Source: Metopolophium dirhodum (taxonomy: Eukaryota; Arthropoda; Insecta; Hemiptera; Aphididae). From it: a stretch of DNA of 64,000 bases. Positions within the stretch are counted from its first letter, which is position 1; each line of letters starts with the position of its first letter. Location: the NCBI RefSeq assembly GCF_019925205.1, contig NC_083568.1, forward strand, positions 18,412,393 to 18,476,392. The letters run 5' to 3'. This document shows, one piece after another, positions 23,579 through 38,420 of this stretch. Made by a program: the position numbers and the translations under genes. The notes under the pieces were generated by a model. The model ran no database searches and was not told the DNA's origin. It saw only the letters and a program-made list of their open reading frames with translations.

Positions 23579-24822
23579 ATGGGTGCTACGGCGGCAAACG
23601 AACCGAAATCGGAAATCTCCAATTATGTCAAGTTGAACATCGGCGGGTCGTTGTTCTACACGACTGTGACGACGCTCTCAAAACTTGACTCGAAGCTACG
23701 CGATATGGTTCTGTCGGAAGCGGCCCAAAATGCTGAAACGTTGGAATCCGAAGGTACCTATTGCAGTCGTCGTTGAATGTTGTCTGATTATCAATTATGA
23801 TATTATGTATGTAACTCACCGGCCAATGGCCGTCACCGATTAATTTTTATTTTTTTCCACCGACAGGATGGGTGTTTATCGACCGTTGTGGCAAACACTT
23901 TGGCACCATACTCAACTTCCTGCGAGACGGAACTGTACCGTTACCCGAGACGTGCGTGGAGATATCCGAGATACTGGCCGAAACCAAGTATTACGGCGTT
24001 ACGGAGCTGCACGAGGCATGTGAACAGGCATTGCAGAAGAAAAGAAACCGTAACACAAACATAACGTGGGTCACATTGATAACATCCCAGAATGAAGCCC
24101 AGAAATTGATATCCGTATCGTCAAAGGTATTTGTTTCATTTCGATAGTTAAAAAAAAATATGTAGATAATGAACACTTGCATTTAACCTACATGGTTTTG
24201 AATATTTTTTTCAACTAGCCGGTGGTGAAATTTGCGATTAATCGTCATAACAACAAATATTCTTATACAGGGTATGTTTTTGCATTAATACATCTTATTA
24301 ACAAACCACAAGAATGATTATGATGAGTTTGTTATGCAACAGGGCATCGGACGATAATTTGTTGAAAAACATTGAGCTGTTCGATAAACTGGCGGAAAAA
24401 CATAGAGAGCGCGGTCTGTTCATTAAAGACGTCATTGGATCAAATGAAATCTGCTGTTGGACGTTTTATGGTCCCGGGGGAGCAGTAAAAAAAGTTGCTG
24501 AAGTGTGTTGCACTTCAATAGTGTACGCTACAGACAAAAAACACACAAAGGTTAGGCTCATATTAATACTAATGTTTTCTCATATTTTCAGCGCACATAA
24601 GACGTACAATAACCTGTTGATTTATTATAGGTCGATTTTCCAGAGACACGTATACTTGAAGAGACCATGAATGTCATGTTGTTGGACACACGGATCAACA
24701 AGTCTGTACAGGAACACGAACTAATAGAGGCTACATCAAGTTCAAATGGTAATTGTCGTTGCTCTTGTTCAAGTCAATGGTCAGACTTACAGTGGGAGAA
24801 TAGTACGACCAGCACATTATAA
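23579..24822 (+). CDS. BTB/POZ adaptor of the TNFAIP1/KCTD10/KCTD13 (BACURD) family, five exons
   Basis: Exons 23579-23753, 23867-24126, 24219-24271, 24343-24550 and 24631-24822 join in frame to 295 codons plus stop, slightly shorter than human TNFAIP1 (316). All borders are GT-AG with matching phases. The T1-type BTB domain (about residues 15-110) has YVKLNIGGSLFYTT, WVFIDRCGKHFGTILNFLRD and AETKYYGV. The family C-terminal region follows: SDDNLLKNIELFDKL, RGLFIKDVIG, ICCWTFYG and AEVCCTSIVYATDKK. These proteins recruit substrates such as RhoA to the Cullin-3 ubiquitin ligase; that role is family knowledge. The short Cys/Ser-rich tail (CRCSCSSQW) differs from the vertebrate C-terminus, and a GTAATT inside the last exon could allow an alternative end. 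Confidence 0.95.
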
Positions 24823-27800
24823 AACAACTGAACACTATGATTGTAGTTGTAAATTGCTGCTGTTTATTGGTTTTTAAATATTTGTATTTTTATATAATTG
24901 ATTTTTATATCAAAAAAGCCTAACTAATAATAATAGTAATAATAATAATAATAGTTCCCTGTAAATTGTTGACTGCTGTAACAAAACTGAAGATATATTA
25001 TCTTAATTAAATTTTGTAAAAGTTTTGTTTGTTAAAGGTTGTCTTCCTAATAGTTAAGATTACAACAAAACTCAAATATAATATTATTTTTTTTAATTAA
25101 ATAGTTTAGTTTGTTATTCATTTCGAAAATATTAATCTGACATTATTTTTAAAATGTATAAATTAATAACTAATTAAGTTGATATTTGATCAGAAAATAT
25201 CAGAACAGTTAATGATTTTAAGATAATACCTTTTAATACAAAAACATAGAGTTTTAATTTAAAAATTCAGATTTAACCACCAATAAAATTAGATTATTTG
25301 CTTCATACATTTTATTTAAGTGAACAGTTTACCACAGATGGTTTAAATATAGGTCTCATAAACAGCATAATATCTTCAGAAACTCATAGATTCGAGTTTA
25401 CCTACATTCGTTAATGGTGTTTATATATCCAATAAGTTTAGTTAATTAATCATATTTTATTTATCCTTTGACTATATATGAATAAGATTTTATTATTTTG
25501 TTTTCTTGAAAGTGATAAATGTCATTGAAAATCTAACTAAAATATTATTATACAATTTATCAAACCTGGATATGGTAAAATCTACAACACTGTGCTCCTA
25601 GAAATTTTCTTTGATATATAAACTGTTTTAGTTGTAACTGTGCAATTGAATAACAAAAATCCATTTGCACATTGTACAGTATTCACCAACAAGGAGTTTC
25701 CCTCAGTGGTAAACAAGTCCAAAATTATTATCTTAAAAAATAATTTTAGTAACTGTAAATCTAACTTGATTGAATTAATAAATAATTATTATTATTTTAG
25801 GTACTAAATAACAATTTAATCCTATAACTTTTTTACAAGATAATAATAATAAAACATTTAAAATAAATCAGCCTTTTTTTATTTCTTTAATATAATTATT
25901 TACAATTTTAAACATTCAAAAGCTCACTTTTAAATATAAGTAAAACGGAAATACCGCAGAAAGGTAACTATCAAATGATGCAATACAAATTAATAAAAAA
26001 TTATATTTCTGGGAAATAATCAAATTCTCGGATAAAGATTTTCAGGAAACCAAACTTAGTGCTCACTACTGCTACTAAACTTTGTCATTATTAACATTAA
26101 AAAGTTGTTGGACATATTACATTTAAATACCAACCCAACATTACAAATTAAAATGACTAATCAACTAGCGATAATTGATTAAAAAAATTATACAGGATTT
26201 TAAAGTAAATTTTGAAATTATTTTAATAATTAAAATGATGTAATTACACTTACCTATATAAAAAATTAAAAAAATACATAAGTTTAGAAATGCGATTGAT
26301 GTATGATATCTATAATAACAAAAAAAATAAAAACTGAAAAAAAAAATGTGTTTACAACTCATATGTTTAAGCAGATTACCTATATAGTAATTAGTATATA
26401 TTATCTAGGATAGTATTAAAACTAATAACTATTTTTTTGATAATTCATTTCTTGTAAAGAGAACTGTTAACATGAGTTTTATTTTGAACGTGAATCTAGT
26501 ACGATAGGTACGTCATCCTCATTGTTACTTTATTACTTTTTTTACTAAAATGTTGAATACAATAGGGTCCGCACTGTTATAATTGATAATCGTAATAATA
26601 TAATATTGGTATTCATTCAATTTAATATTTTTGCGAGTATATCATAATATAATAATGGATATCCTGCCCGAAAAGGTACCTAGCGGTATCCACGGGAAAA
26701 GATATCTCTGTAAAATCAATACCCAGACGAAATGGCCGGCATCAAATGGGCATATATGGGCCGTTTATCGTCGTAGAATATACTCACAGACAGCCCTCGC
26801 TTGCATTGCACGTGTATTGAGTGAACCCATCTCAGGTGGGTACGGCAGGGTGCCCCCCAAATGTCTAACAATACGATAACTCGGCCGTTTCGGTGCACAT
26901 CCGCCGATCGCCATTGCGCGACGTCGCTCAAACATCATTATCGTCTCTCGGCTGCGACCGTGCACGCCGTCATTGTTTTGGACGAAAAGTGTTCATTATT
27001 AGAATGTCCGCCGTCCACGCAATATAACAATGTGGGTATACAATAGCGTTAAGTATAATATAATATAACGATAATACGTTCAGTGGCGTAAACCGGGCAA
27101 TCGCCACTCACGTCTTTCACTATATACGACAGACGTAATTATATTTTATTCAGTGAAACTTCCGCGGCTACAAAAAACCTATATTTAACAAAATAATAAT
27201 TGTCTGTTTAACGAAATGTTCTAGATATCATCAGTCCAAAGACATAACAATCGCAATATTTCGCGACCCTTAAAATGTATTCATTTTTGACATCTCGTCC
27301 GGTTCAGTCGACAGTACAACATTTACGACGAATCGATATCGCACAATCGACTTCGCACGAGTAGATCACAACAGTATTAGTGACAAGGCGAGGACTTTGG
27401 AGGAATAGCATTCGAAAGATTTTTATTAATTCATAATAATATAAGCTACAATAACTAATGAGATTCAATCGGAGAAATTAACGAGAAAAAAAAAACTAAC
27501 AAATGTTGGTAATATTATTGTGATTTATTATACATAATAATATAATATGATTATCGAATAAAAATTTTTTTTAGGAAAAAAGCTTGAAATTGCTCAATAG
27601 TTACCTATAACCGTTAGAGGAAAAAAAAATTACTTACTACGAGTGAAAAATGCACATAAAATATAACGTTAAATATTGATATTCTAAAGGGTGTGCAGTG
27701 CAACTATGCCCGATGACGAAAAAATTGTAAACACGACCATATGAGTCTATATAGGTGATGACCGATGAGCACGAACCAAGATATCTCAGTATATTCTCAG

Positions 27801-28891
27801 TATAGTTCGTGATGATGAGTATAGGATATTTTTATTTTTCAAGGAGTGATAACCAAAGCATATATAATATGCCGGGTTGACAATAATATAATCCGTCGAT
27901 TTCTCAATCACAATTTATTATTTTATTCGTATATTTGACTAAAATGTCTAAAACGGTTCGAGCGTACACCTACAATTTATATAAATATGAAAATACCGTA
28001 TACCTAGGTGGCTTATACATATATATATATTATATAGTTGTGTAAGATAAATTATATAATAATATAGTGTCCTAACTACGTGGATAATAATATTGTAAGA
28101 TATATATAATTGCGCAATGATAATATTATAATAATAATTCCTATACATTACTAATATAAATTATAATAATATATAATATAATATAGACATATTATAAACG
28201 TAATATAATAATAATATAATATATAGAAAGGAAAAACAATTTTGGTAAAATTGGGCTCGTACAATAACGATGGGGGTGACGTATGGGGACGTATGCCCGA
28301 CGAGAGGATCATCGCGTTTTAGATAATTTATTTTTTGAATTATTTTCTTCGGTATATAAAACAAAAACCAGTTCACGGGCTTAACGAATAGATGTATAAT
28401 AATATTATTATTATTATCTTTTAAGTACAATAGTTCTTTTCATATTTATATATGTATATCATGTGAACTTATAAATGCATTTAAAACTTAAAATATTTGT
28501 AATATTTATTACCTATTAATGCTATTATAATATATTCATATAGGTAATTGGCATAATCCGTATTACGTATACTGTAATATACTAATATTATTAAATAGTT
28601 TGCTCCCCGAATACAGTTTTATACGATGATTTGACATATTTTATACGTGCGATGACAATAACGTTTGGTAAATAAATTATTATGTATAAAAGAAAACCGA
28701 TATCGACTAATACAAATATAAGCGAGAACACGATTTTAATGTATATCAATATATATAATATATATGTACAATTCAATATTTAATAATAATAATAATAATA
28801 TAATTTATAATTTATATGTTCAGCGCTAAAAGTAATAGGTTATTATAATAATAAAATAATGTTAATTAAAAAAATAATAATAGCTAATATA

Positions 28892-28925
<34 letters not shown>

Positions 28926-29853
28926 TAATAGACGTTTCCGCACGTGCTACATCAATTTCTATGCATATTCTAAAGTGTCTTGACGATTCGGAAAAAAAAT
29001 GTTATATAATATCAAAGGCGTCTTCGTCATAAATATTGCAACGCGATATACCGTTTAAAATAATAATATCGTGTTACATAATATCTACCAAGTACCAACA
29101 CCTATATATGGCTATATATTTATGTTGGTGTAATGTATGTGGGTATAGTCCGACGAGTGTGTATCTACTACCTACGTAATACCTTAGTCGAAACTAGGTC
29201 AGCATTTTTTATTTTGGGGAGGATGGGCAGGGGAGTGGTTGCGTAAGGTTTTAATGATAATAATGATTTTTTTTTAAAAAAAAAAACTTTATTTTTTTTA
29301 AAGCCTCGCAAAGAATGATATAATCGTAAATCACATTTTTATGAAGGGGGTCTTAAAGGAAAACTGAGAAGGACTTAACCCCTATCAAGTCCCCCTCCCA
29401 CTCCGTATAGTGACGCCTATATATGAAACGTATTTTCAGATTTTAACTGTGTGATAATATCATTATAATAATTGTTATTCATTTTTGTCTGTAGCTGTGC
29501 GCGCTCGGGATGAGGACAATTAAACATAATATAATATAGGCACGCGCCAACCTAAACACTTGTTCGTGTTATGGTCGTCACGTATACCTAATATACCTAT
29601 ACGGTTACTGAGGGTTAAGTAGGTATTAACCAGTGTAAATATAGGGCATAATATTGTGCTTCGTTGCGGTTGCCTTACGGTCACCGCTGGGTAAAGAAAT
29701 GCGCAATCGCACAGATTTGCATAAAAAAAAAAAATTACTTAGGTACTTTCATATGGTTATGAGAAAAAGAGAGAACCTCCGCGTAACGGGAGTCTTTCGC
29801 GGCATCGGAGGCGTAGCGATGGAAGTGCAGGTGGATATGGTCGGTGTAGGCGT
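24823..29853. other. AT-rich intergenic DNA
   Basis: KCTD 3' flank, then long non-coding sequence. Short frames around 26630-27050 lie in a mildly GC-rich patch and overlap on both strands without any recognisable product. A (TAA)n run is at 28893-28925. The last part would be 3'UTR of the candidate terminal exon at 29854. Confidence 0.5.
28893..28925. repeat. (AAT)n microsatellite
   Basis: About eleven tandem AAT units. Confidence 0.9.
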
Positions 29854-29971
29854 TTAAATCGAGTTGGCGGCCAACATGGACGCTATCGCGGCCACGGCGG
29901 TCAGCAACAAGACATGCGATGTAGACGGACTTCGGTGACCGGCCGACTTGTCCCACGGCGTAATAGGATCG
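29854..29971 (-). other. Candidate alternative terminal exon with GPI-anchor-like tail
   Basis: On the minus strand, a polypyrimidine run of 13 T and TTATAAACAG form a strong acceptor (AG at 29973-29972). The exon reads one completing base, then 38 codons and stop TAA (29856-29854). The product begins DPITPWDKSAG, a polar spacer with small residues fit for an omega site, then a hydrophobic segment (HVLLLTAVAAIASMLAA) and ends NSI. This is the layout of a GPI-anchor signal or a C-terminal membrane anchor. The local DNA is GC-rich, as in coding DNA. The nearest same-strand coding exon upstream is the SOD exon at 45955-46209, whose cryptic donor gives a matching phase. The exon could belong to a different gene. 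Confidence 0.4.
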
Positions 29972-31100
29972 CTGTTTATAACAAAAAAAAAAAAATTGTA
30001 AATAATTTTTAAAAATATTATTGTACGTATCAAAAAAAATTTTTAAAAAAAAATGTTTTTCTTTAAAAACCACTTGTAATATTCTTTTATATTATTTATA
30101 TCATACACCTAAGTACTTCAGACTCAACTTCGAATAATATTTTCATCTAAATTAATATATTTGTTCTCACTTCTCATATACCTAGCTATTATAGTATATA
30201 GGTATATATTTTTTAAATATAATATATTATTACTATAATAATATGTTCGTGTATATTGTAGCCTGTAGGTGCATACTTAATACGCACTGCGAATACATTT
30301 TTAAAACGTTTAAAGGATGAGTGTACACAGTTTAAAACGCATTTTTTCGTAACGTTTTTCTAGGATTTAACATATTATAATAATCCAGCAGCTTCTATAC
30401 AATTCAATAATATATAGTGATAACTTCCGATGATAATAATAGAGTGTAATCGGTATATGGCCAAATAGAGGATACCAAGTTCTCAATATTCATCAAGTAA
30501 ATACAATGTATATAATTTTCGTCTAAGATTTAGAAAATAATGCCAATAATAATTATTATTTTCGGTAAATACCGTCGCAATCGTTTTGTACTTCAATAAA
30601 AATTACATAATATTATATTTGTTTTTGTGAGTGTTCGAGTTTGCGCGCCTTCCTTCCCCTCAAAATTATATTAAGTTATACATAGGTACCTATAGGAAAC
30701 CAAGTTTTTTTATGCAAATATTATGACGCGGAACTTTGTAGACTTTCCAAAGAATGTCAGCTCTCCGGCCATCGAATGTATAGTAAATAATATTGTACAC
30801 GCAGAGTGACGACAACGTCTACGATTTAAAAAGCTGACAATTACATAAATACATAACATTATATATTATTCTGTAAACGAGAGCCCGTTCAAATGCCCAA
30901 TAGCTCACAGAGTCGGCGACGATTTCGTCAAAACTACATTTTTGGACGGCACTCCGCAACACTCGGACGAAATTAAATTGGTCCCAATTCCTCTGCGCTG
31001 CAGTCGTCGTAACACTATAACAAGCAGTAATACGTACATGGCGTAAGCGCCATAAGGACGAGGGGAAAACGATGGTTCCATCTGCGACAACTATATTAAA

Positions 31101-31110
<10 letters not shown>

Positions 31111-31146
<36 letters not shown>
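31111..31146. repeat. (CA)18 microsatellite
   Basis: Uninterrupted CA dinucleotides, followed by (TA)n and a second (AC)n run at 31181-31209. Confidence 0.95.
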
Positions 31147-31158
<12 letters not shown>

Positions 31159-31174
31159 CATTATACAATATATA

Positions 31175-31180
<6 letters not shown>

Positions 31181-31209
<29 letters not shown>
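31181..31209. repeat. (AC)n microsatellite
   Basis: A second AC run separated by AT-rich sequence from the first; an AAT run follows at 31217-31238. Confidence 0.95.
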
Positions 31210-31211
<2 letters not shown>

Positions 31212-31324
31212 AATATAATAATAATAATAATAATAATATAGACTATAGATGGAATATTCCGCCCGCTAGACGACCGACGACAATAAACGCTTTGTCGTAG
31301 TTCCGCCGGCTTTTGCAGCGTATA

Positions 31325-31349
31325 TTATTATTATTATTATTATTATTAT
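31325..31349. repeat. (ATT)n microsatellite
   Basis: About eight tandem units. It is the inverse of the AAT run at 31217-31238, so the two could pair around a roughly 90-bp loop. Confidence 0.9.
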
Positions 31350-34300
31350 ATACTTGTATATAAACGAAAGTTTTGCAGAACAAACGAAAGTAAAATAAAT
31401 ACATATATGATTTCGCTGGTCGCTGCTGCGGGATTATCGCGTGCTTATATTATGTAGTGCGCGTGCGATTCATATACACATGTGGCGGGCGTATACTATA
31501 ATAATAATAATACCTTTATAGACAGGACATTGGAGTGTACGTTATGAAGTAATGTTGTACCTAACCATACAACAATAGCGTATTAATGCTAATAAATCGA
31601 ACACTCGAGCGCAGGCCGCGACCGCGGGAAGTTTATATTTTTGATTATAATATTATTATTGCGAATATAGGTACTATAATATAGGCGTAGGTACCATGTA
31701 TTATACGATTTCCGCCGAATTTATACTGTGATGTGCATATTAAGGCGATTATTATACTGCATGAATATATAATATTATAATGTACTTAATATAATAATAT
31801 GTAATCGAATTCGGAGAAACGTGATTTTAATATAACATCGTTTCGGATTCGGGGCTCGGGTAAAATTATTTTTTTTTTTATTATTATTGAAATATATCAT
31901 GATTATAAACCCGCATTACTGAGAAACAAAAACGGGTTGATGCACCTAGCATGCTCATCCCCATTATACTTTCCTCTAATAAAATTAATTTAAATTCTGA
32001 TTACAATAGTAACCCATTATCATAGACCTATCAATAATTGTCCTTAGTATTTACCTACAAAATTATTAACTCGAAAACTAAACTCTCGATCGAAATTTGA
32101 TTTTGATGCATCAACATTTTCAGAAAAATTATCCACTAAATAATTTACAGTAGAAGGGGGGGGGGGGGTCTTATTTAAAAAACAGAAGCTTTACCAGTTT
32201 ATCTAGTATGTATTAGTAATCCAAAACAAAATATTATACAGTTTGTTTGTCGTACTATAGATATTTGTTTTTATGTAGACTCTACAGAAACAGATTAATA
32301 AAACAATTTCGTATTATAATAGTATAATAAATGATAATGATAATAAATAATAATAATAGTAACATCCTCCCACGAGACATTTAACATATAACTCGTGTCT
32401 CGTGTGGTGGTCTTCAAATTATGTTCACTATATATATTAATGATATATTATTATAGTTTATGACAATGTGCGAGATATTTATATACCTATTTTTGGTAAA
32501 ATATCATTATACGAATATCAAATACGTGAAAATTCGAAACGTATGTACCCGTATACTGCAGTAATAATTCGTTTACATCAATCCTGTGATGGCTGCAGCC
32601 AGCAGGGGTAATATTATATACCACAATACCACTTAAATGTCTATTATCTATGATAAAAAATACTCGCACCCGCCGTTCGATGTTAGGGATTAGACAGGTA
32701 ATTGACTGGTGAAAATGCTGTAAAACATTATAAATGTTCTATTCGTCTCAATAATCGTAGGTAGGTAGGTAATGATAACAAACGAAAAATAATAACACGA
32801 AAATATGTAATCAAAGTCACCAGTTTTATTAGTTACTGATACTAAGTCGTTAATTGCTTAAATTATTATATATCTAATTCTAAAACAATTTGCTAGAATA
32901 GTATTATTGCCCTATTCCTCTATCTAATATAAATATTATACTTGTAAGAAAGGTGACAATGTGTGATATGCGTGATCGAGTGATGTATCTTCAGCGTGTA
33001 TCAATTGAAAGCTGATCTATATAGATGTTTAAATCGCAAGACGAGAGAATAACAATTTGAGAAAAAGCATAGATATATTTTGGTTGGCAAAAAACTTTGA
33101 TCGTTAAATTAAAAATAGTGATGCACGTTTCTTAAGCTTAACTGATAATACACCTGTGATTATTACTAATATTGGCAATGCCAGTGAATTAAAAAAGTTT
33201 TGTTTAAAATGAAAATCGGATAATGAGTCAATTTTGTAGTTTGTAATCAATAGATACGTTAAATTCATTTTTTACTTCAATGATAAAAACGTTTAAAAAT
33301 CTATTCATTTCCATTTTGACCTATGAGATGTAGGATGGAAAACTCTCCCAAAAATATGCAATTGATCACTAACCAGAAATCGATGAACTCATTGCGATGA
33401 TTTCAGTTTTCAGTACCTATATATAATCTATAGTCTATACAGTAAATGGAGTCTAACCATAATCGATATTACAGTATAATAGTCAGTCAACGAATTGGGG
33501 GGGGGGGGGGATGGGGGTATTGTATCCTATATTAATATTTTTTATACATTTTAGGAGCATCCCTATTCATTTTTTAATCAACATAGGGGACGAACGTTTA
33601 TTAAATACGTAATATGTAGGTACGTTATTTTTTCAAAATATTCTTTTAAAATAGGTACGTAGATACATTATTTTTAGGATTTTTAGAATCGTATAGAATG
33701 AGATATTCAAATTCAATTTGATGAAAAATACATCACATTTTATTATCATTATGATAGTATGATAGGATATGGACTGCATAACAGCTATACATACCTACCT
33801 ATTATTATTATGGAATATCATTTAATTGTTACTAAAATATATATATTAATTAATATTCATTAGATTAATTACAATTATTTTTACCCAATGTGAATAAATT
33901 ACTACTTGATATTATTATTGTTCAAAAATATTAATCGTTACTGGCAATACTCGTGTATTGTAATTTTATTATTATTAATTGTTTGAAATATTGATTGTGG
34001 GTGTTAGTTGGGCGTAAGGGTTTTCGCTTTGCCTCTCAAAAGTTAGGGCGGTCGAGTTCGATAATTTCATGGGACCAATTTTTTTCAAGTCAAAAAGACG
34101 ATTCTTTTATATTTCCAATTCGAGAACTGAGTATGGTTGATGTTGACGTTGTTAAAACGCACATTAACACGTCGTGTCGTTATCGTTATATACACACGTA
34201 TAATATATTAGTTCATATAGACGCAGGTACTTTATAGATAATAAACTGTTTGACCTGTTCGTGACAGACAAAATCAACGAAATGCGTTTGTCGCGGTGTA

Positions 34301-37300
34301 GGTACATAATATTGAACGAGTGTGTGTTTTTCTCAACTCGAGTGTACACAGACACTTTAACCGTATGTATTATAATACACACTTACACATTATTAATATT
34401 ATTATGAAAATTACGATATAACTCACTGCAGTGCTCATGTGTTTATGGTGTACCTATGCGATTGATTTTGGGTAATACACTACTGCAGGCTAATGGCTAC
34501 AGCAGCTGTCTTAAAATTGACGATAACATATTATAAACACGGGGCGGACATCTCGCTACGTTTTGTTTTTCAGATGCAGCAATACGCTGCAAATTCCATA
34601 AAATCGTTTATAACGACTGTGCCGCAATGCTGCATATTAATATAATTTGTATTTACGCCTGATTTTAATAAAAACTTATTGCATAATGTATTTAAACGTA
34701 AAAAGAAAAATAAGGAAAAGGTCGAAATCGTCTCTCCCGCTGCAGTCGCGTGTCACACACACGAACACATGATAATATATTGTAAGTATATTATATATGA
34801 GTACGAAATCACCCTCACTCCCCGACGACGCCGACGGCCCAGCAAGTGCAGTGTATAGTTCTTATTAATAATCTATGACCCAACTATAATAAATAACGCG
34901 GAAAGGCTCGACTTGTTGCCACGCGAATCGAGTAAATCACGCGGTGCCCGTGAATACGAAAGGCGGTTACTATAATATAATATTTAATTAATTATCTCGG
35001 TTGTTTTTCAAGAACGCTTGTATATAAATATTATATGGAGACCGTCCTGTAATCGGGATAATTTATTATTATATTATATTCAATTTTATGCGTTTGTCGA
35101 AGTACAAAAAACAAATTACGAGCGCGTAATAAATTGACTGGATATTTTGAAAAATCGTTATTATTATTAATTCGTCAAAGCGTCGTCGCGTCGTCATCGA
35201 AATAATTAAATTTCATCGGTAAAAACTTCGCGTTTAGATTTAGCCGAATTAACGGCCGTTCGCCCGAGCCTTATGGAAATAACTATAAACACCAGCTATA
35301 TACCCATAGCTACGTATATATACAGTATATGGCTACAAGTACATATAGCTATATACATTATATACATATATAATAATATATGCTTATTATTTAAAAAGGA
35401 GGATTTGTCTTTTCCGTTTCCCCGTCGGCAGGTGACGACTAATTTGCATAATCCAAGCGCCGGCCCGTCATTTTTATCGAGTTAATAATATAATTTAAAA
35501 GAGAGAAAACCTGAGGGGGCGGGATGGTGAAAAAGACGAATTTATTCAACGAGCGAATCAAAAAAAAAAAAACATTATCCAAATTTGTTGTAGACATAAG
35601 CATTGATTATAAATGAATATGTTTATTGATTTTAGATTTTATTTTTTTTTCAAGGGTCTAAAGTTTTTAATTTTATATCAGTTTTGCAAAATGGTTGCAG
35701 CAGTGTATACACACGTACGACAAAATAATTGAAAAAAAACAGACTATAGTAATATAAAATATGGTAATTATTTTTGCGGATAATGTATTTAATAATGTTA
35801 TATATACTTATATGTTTCACACGAGGTTATTGTACACGAATATCGTTATATATAGACCTGCAACACTATCACTCTCTTTTTCTCTCATTCCCTCTCTCTC
35901 TACCACTGCTCTCGGACGACAATGATGGATTTATAATATTATAATATAATATGCGTGTAGGCCGTATACATAGCGTATACGCGCGAAGGGTGTGTGTTTG
36001 TGTGCGGTATATTGGGTTATGATTTATGTTTAATCTTTGACACTTTATCGGGTCCCATTGTTATAGGTACGGTTTTAAGGGGCGGCGGTTTTAGAGGAAA
36101 TTTTCTCGAAATTAACCTCCGCCGCCGCGGCCGTGGTAGTTTATATATAATATTATATGTGACCGAGTTTGTATATATATAAAAAAAAAAAACGTATATA
36201 TAGCATTATAATATTGTCGATTCGCCGGCGGCCGCATCGTCGTCGGGTCCTACGAAAATTCGTCTCTCTATACACAGTATACACATATAATGTTATACGT
36301 CATACACTTCCGACGTTTTCAAAATTTCAAATTATATCATATTATGCTTATACTATTATACCTACATATATTGTTGATATTATTATTATTAACATACACT
36401 CTATGCAGCGGCGGCGTGTATTGTGCTCGCGGGAATATGTATATGGTATATATTATGATATATACTGTATGTTATATACGACAACGAGATATGAATGGTC
36501 CCTCGCACCGCCGCCGGTCGAATTGTAAATAATATAATACAAAATATAAATATATTTCTGAACAATCAAAGGGAGTGTTAATCAACGCCCGCCGTTTATT
36601 GTATACATAATGAATTTGTAGGCAATGTAAAGCCGAGATTTTTTGTTTGTTTAGCGGTCGAAGCCGATGACGAGAAAATATATTTTATATGATCGTCGTT
36701 ATTTATATATTGCATAATATTATACTTTCGGTGAACCTTTATAGATTTTGTCCCCCCACGCATCCAGTAATAACATAGGATAATTTTATTAAAAACTAAA
36801 AATAGATTTAAGAGGACGTCATGACGTGTTGTTACCGTCTAACATATACAATTTTAGTTCAGCTGAACCAATTTTATGATGTTAGCTTAAATATTAGAAT
36901 GAATTCGCCCCTATTATTGAACTTAGAAACTCAAAACTCAAATTGTGTAGTCTCATCATTGGTTTTTTACGATATTTAAATGTTTAAGCGATTTATGAAT
37001 AATATGTAAAACATAAAAATTGCTCTTAAATCACATAATCTCATAATTGAAAGTTAAACGGGAACTATGAATGCAGGTGTAAAGTCCTAATAAAATATTA
37101 AATATCAAACATATAACTACGAAAATCAGTAGAGATTTTTTTTTATCAAATTTCTGTATTATACGTTATAGCTGGTATGCTCACTACTGCATGTCCTGCC
37201 AATAACTACTATACCGTAAGCCGGGTTGAAAAACGAAAATTTAATGTGGCCACTGGCTACGTCATATAAATGTAGTTTACAGCCAATTACACGAAGGGTC

Positions 37301-37816
37301 ATATTAACTTGATAACTTGGGACCTAATAATTCGCCGTAGTAAGTATAACTAATCGGTGTCCCTTGTGTACGGACTTCATGTGTATATGTGTATGTACAG
37401 TAGAAAGAACTGAAATTAATGTAAGTTACTATACCTACCTATGTAACAACTTTTGATCTATAATCAATATTTTAATTTTTTTTTTCTTTTTATATATAAA
37501 ACATTATTAATAATTTTAGGTATAGAGATTTAAATGAAAGTCGCGTTATCGTCTCCCGCGAAAGCAATGAGTTTAGACATTAAATTATATTATTTTCAAG
37601 TAAATGTCTCGGTATTTTATCCTTCCCGACGGCCATCTTAACAATATCAAATCCAGCTCAGGATTTCTTTTTTGAAACGGCGTTGGATTCAAAACGTTTA
37701 TACGCAACCCTATTCTCTGAAATAGTTGTTTAAACTTATTTCCGGCCATTGCGACGCGCTGTCGGTTAAACTGTAAGTTGGAGTTGCAGTATGGATATGA
37801 TTACGTATTATGGTCG

Positions 37817-38420
37817 AGGAAAACTGTGGAATTATTATAAAACGCGACGGAATATCAAAATATATTTTGAAATACTCGTTTAGGTAATCCTCATTTCGAC
37901 GAGGTTTTTCGGTTTGCCCAGCACTGTCACCGCTAATGCAGAGACTTAAAGCAAAACAATTAATCGAATCGCGGATTTAATCGAACGGCGATTATAAAAT
38001 ATCATTGTACAATATCATTGCGCAGGACTCGTGTTTATAATCGTATTTGAAAATCCCAAAACACGTCTTGATTGCGTTGGGTTGTAAAACTGCAGAATTA
38101 TGATAAAACGTGATGGAATAACGAAAATACGCGTTTAATTCGCATCGACGAGGTATCGACGTTTTCCCTGCACCGTCGCCGTCAATGCCGAGACTTGCAT
38201 CGTAATTCGTAACTGCAAATCGAGTAGTGAATCCACTCGCTCGCAAATCGTAATATTTATATAGCTTGATGTGACGTCGAAAACCGACGAAGATCTGAAA
38301 TCAATAGCGAAACGTTAAGACTTCGTCCTCGGTCGTCGGACTGTGTAAGTGCGTGCACAATGTCATAATTGCCCAGGACTCGCGTTAATAATTGCGTATA
38401 TTTTAAAATCCGAAAGCGCG
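37817..38420. repeat. Diverged tandem-like repeat array
   Basis: AAAACTGTGGAATTATTATAAAACG (about 37819) recurs as AAAACTGCAGAATTATGATAAAACG (about 38087). CACCGCTAATGCAGAGACTT recurs as CGCCGTCAATGCCGAGACTT about 255 bp later. ATTGCGCAGGACTCGTG (about 38018) recurs as ATTGCCCAGGACTCGCG (about 38370). The block order fits two to three copies of a unit of roughly 260-350 bp with strong divergence. Confidence 0.55.

Noticed and set aside
26631..27046. Cluster of overlapping frames on both strands
   Set aside because: A mildly GC-rich patch opens several frames at once; none has a family signature or splice support.
27660..27810. snoRNA-like TGATGA box and a 7-bp stem
   Set aside because: No proper D box, no guide element and the stem is too short.
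29654..30073. Longer open frames overlapping the candidate terminal exon (67 codons + strand, 112 codons minus strand)
   Set aside because: The frame with a hydrophobic anchor after a strong acceptor is a third one. The two longer frames run through poly-A/T tracts and have no sensible composition.
30819..31145. 108-codon minus-strand frame starting in a CA repeat
   Set aside because: The start lies in the microsatellite and the rest shows no recognisable domain. A competing frame on the same strand is equally open.
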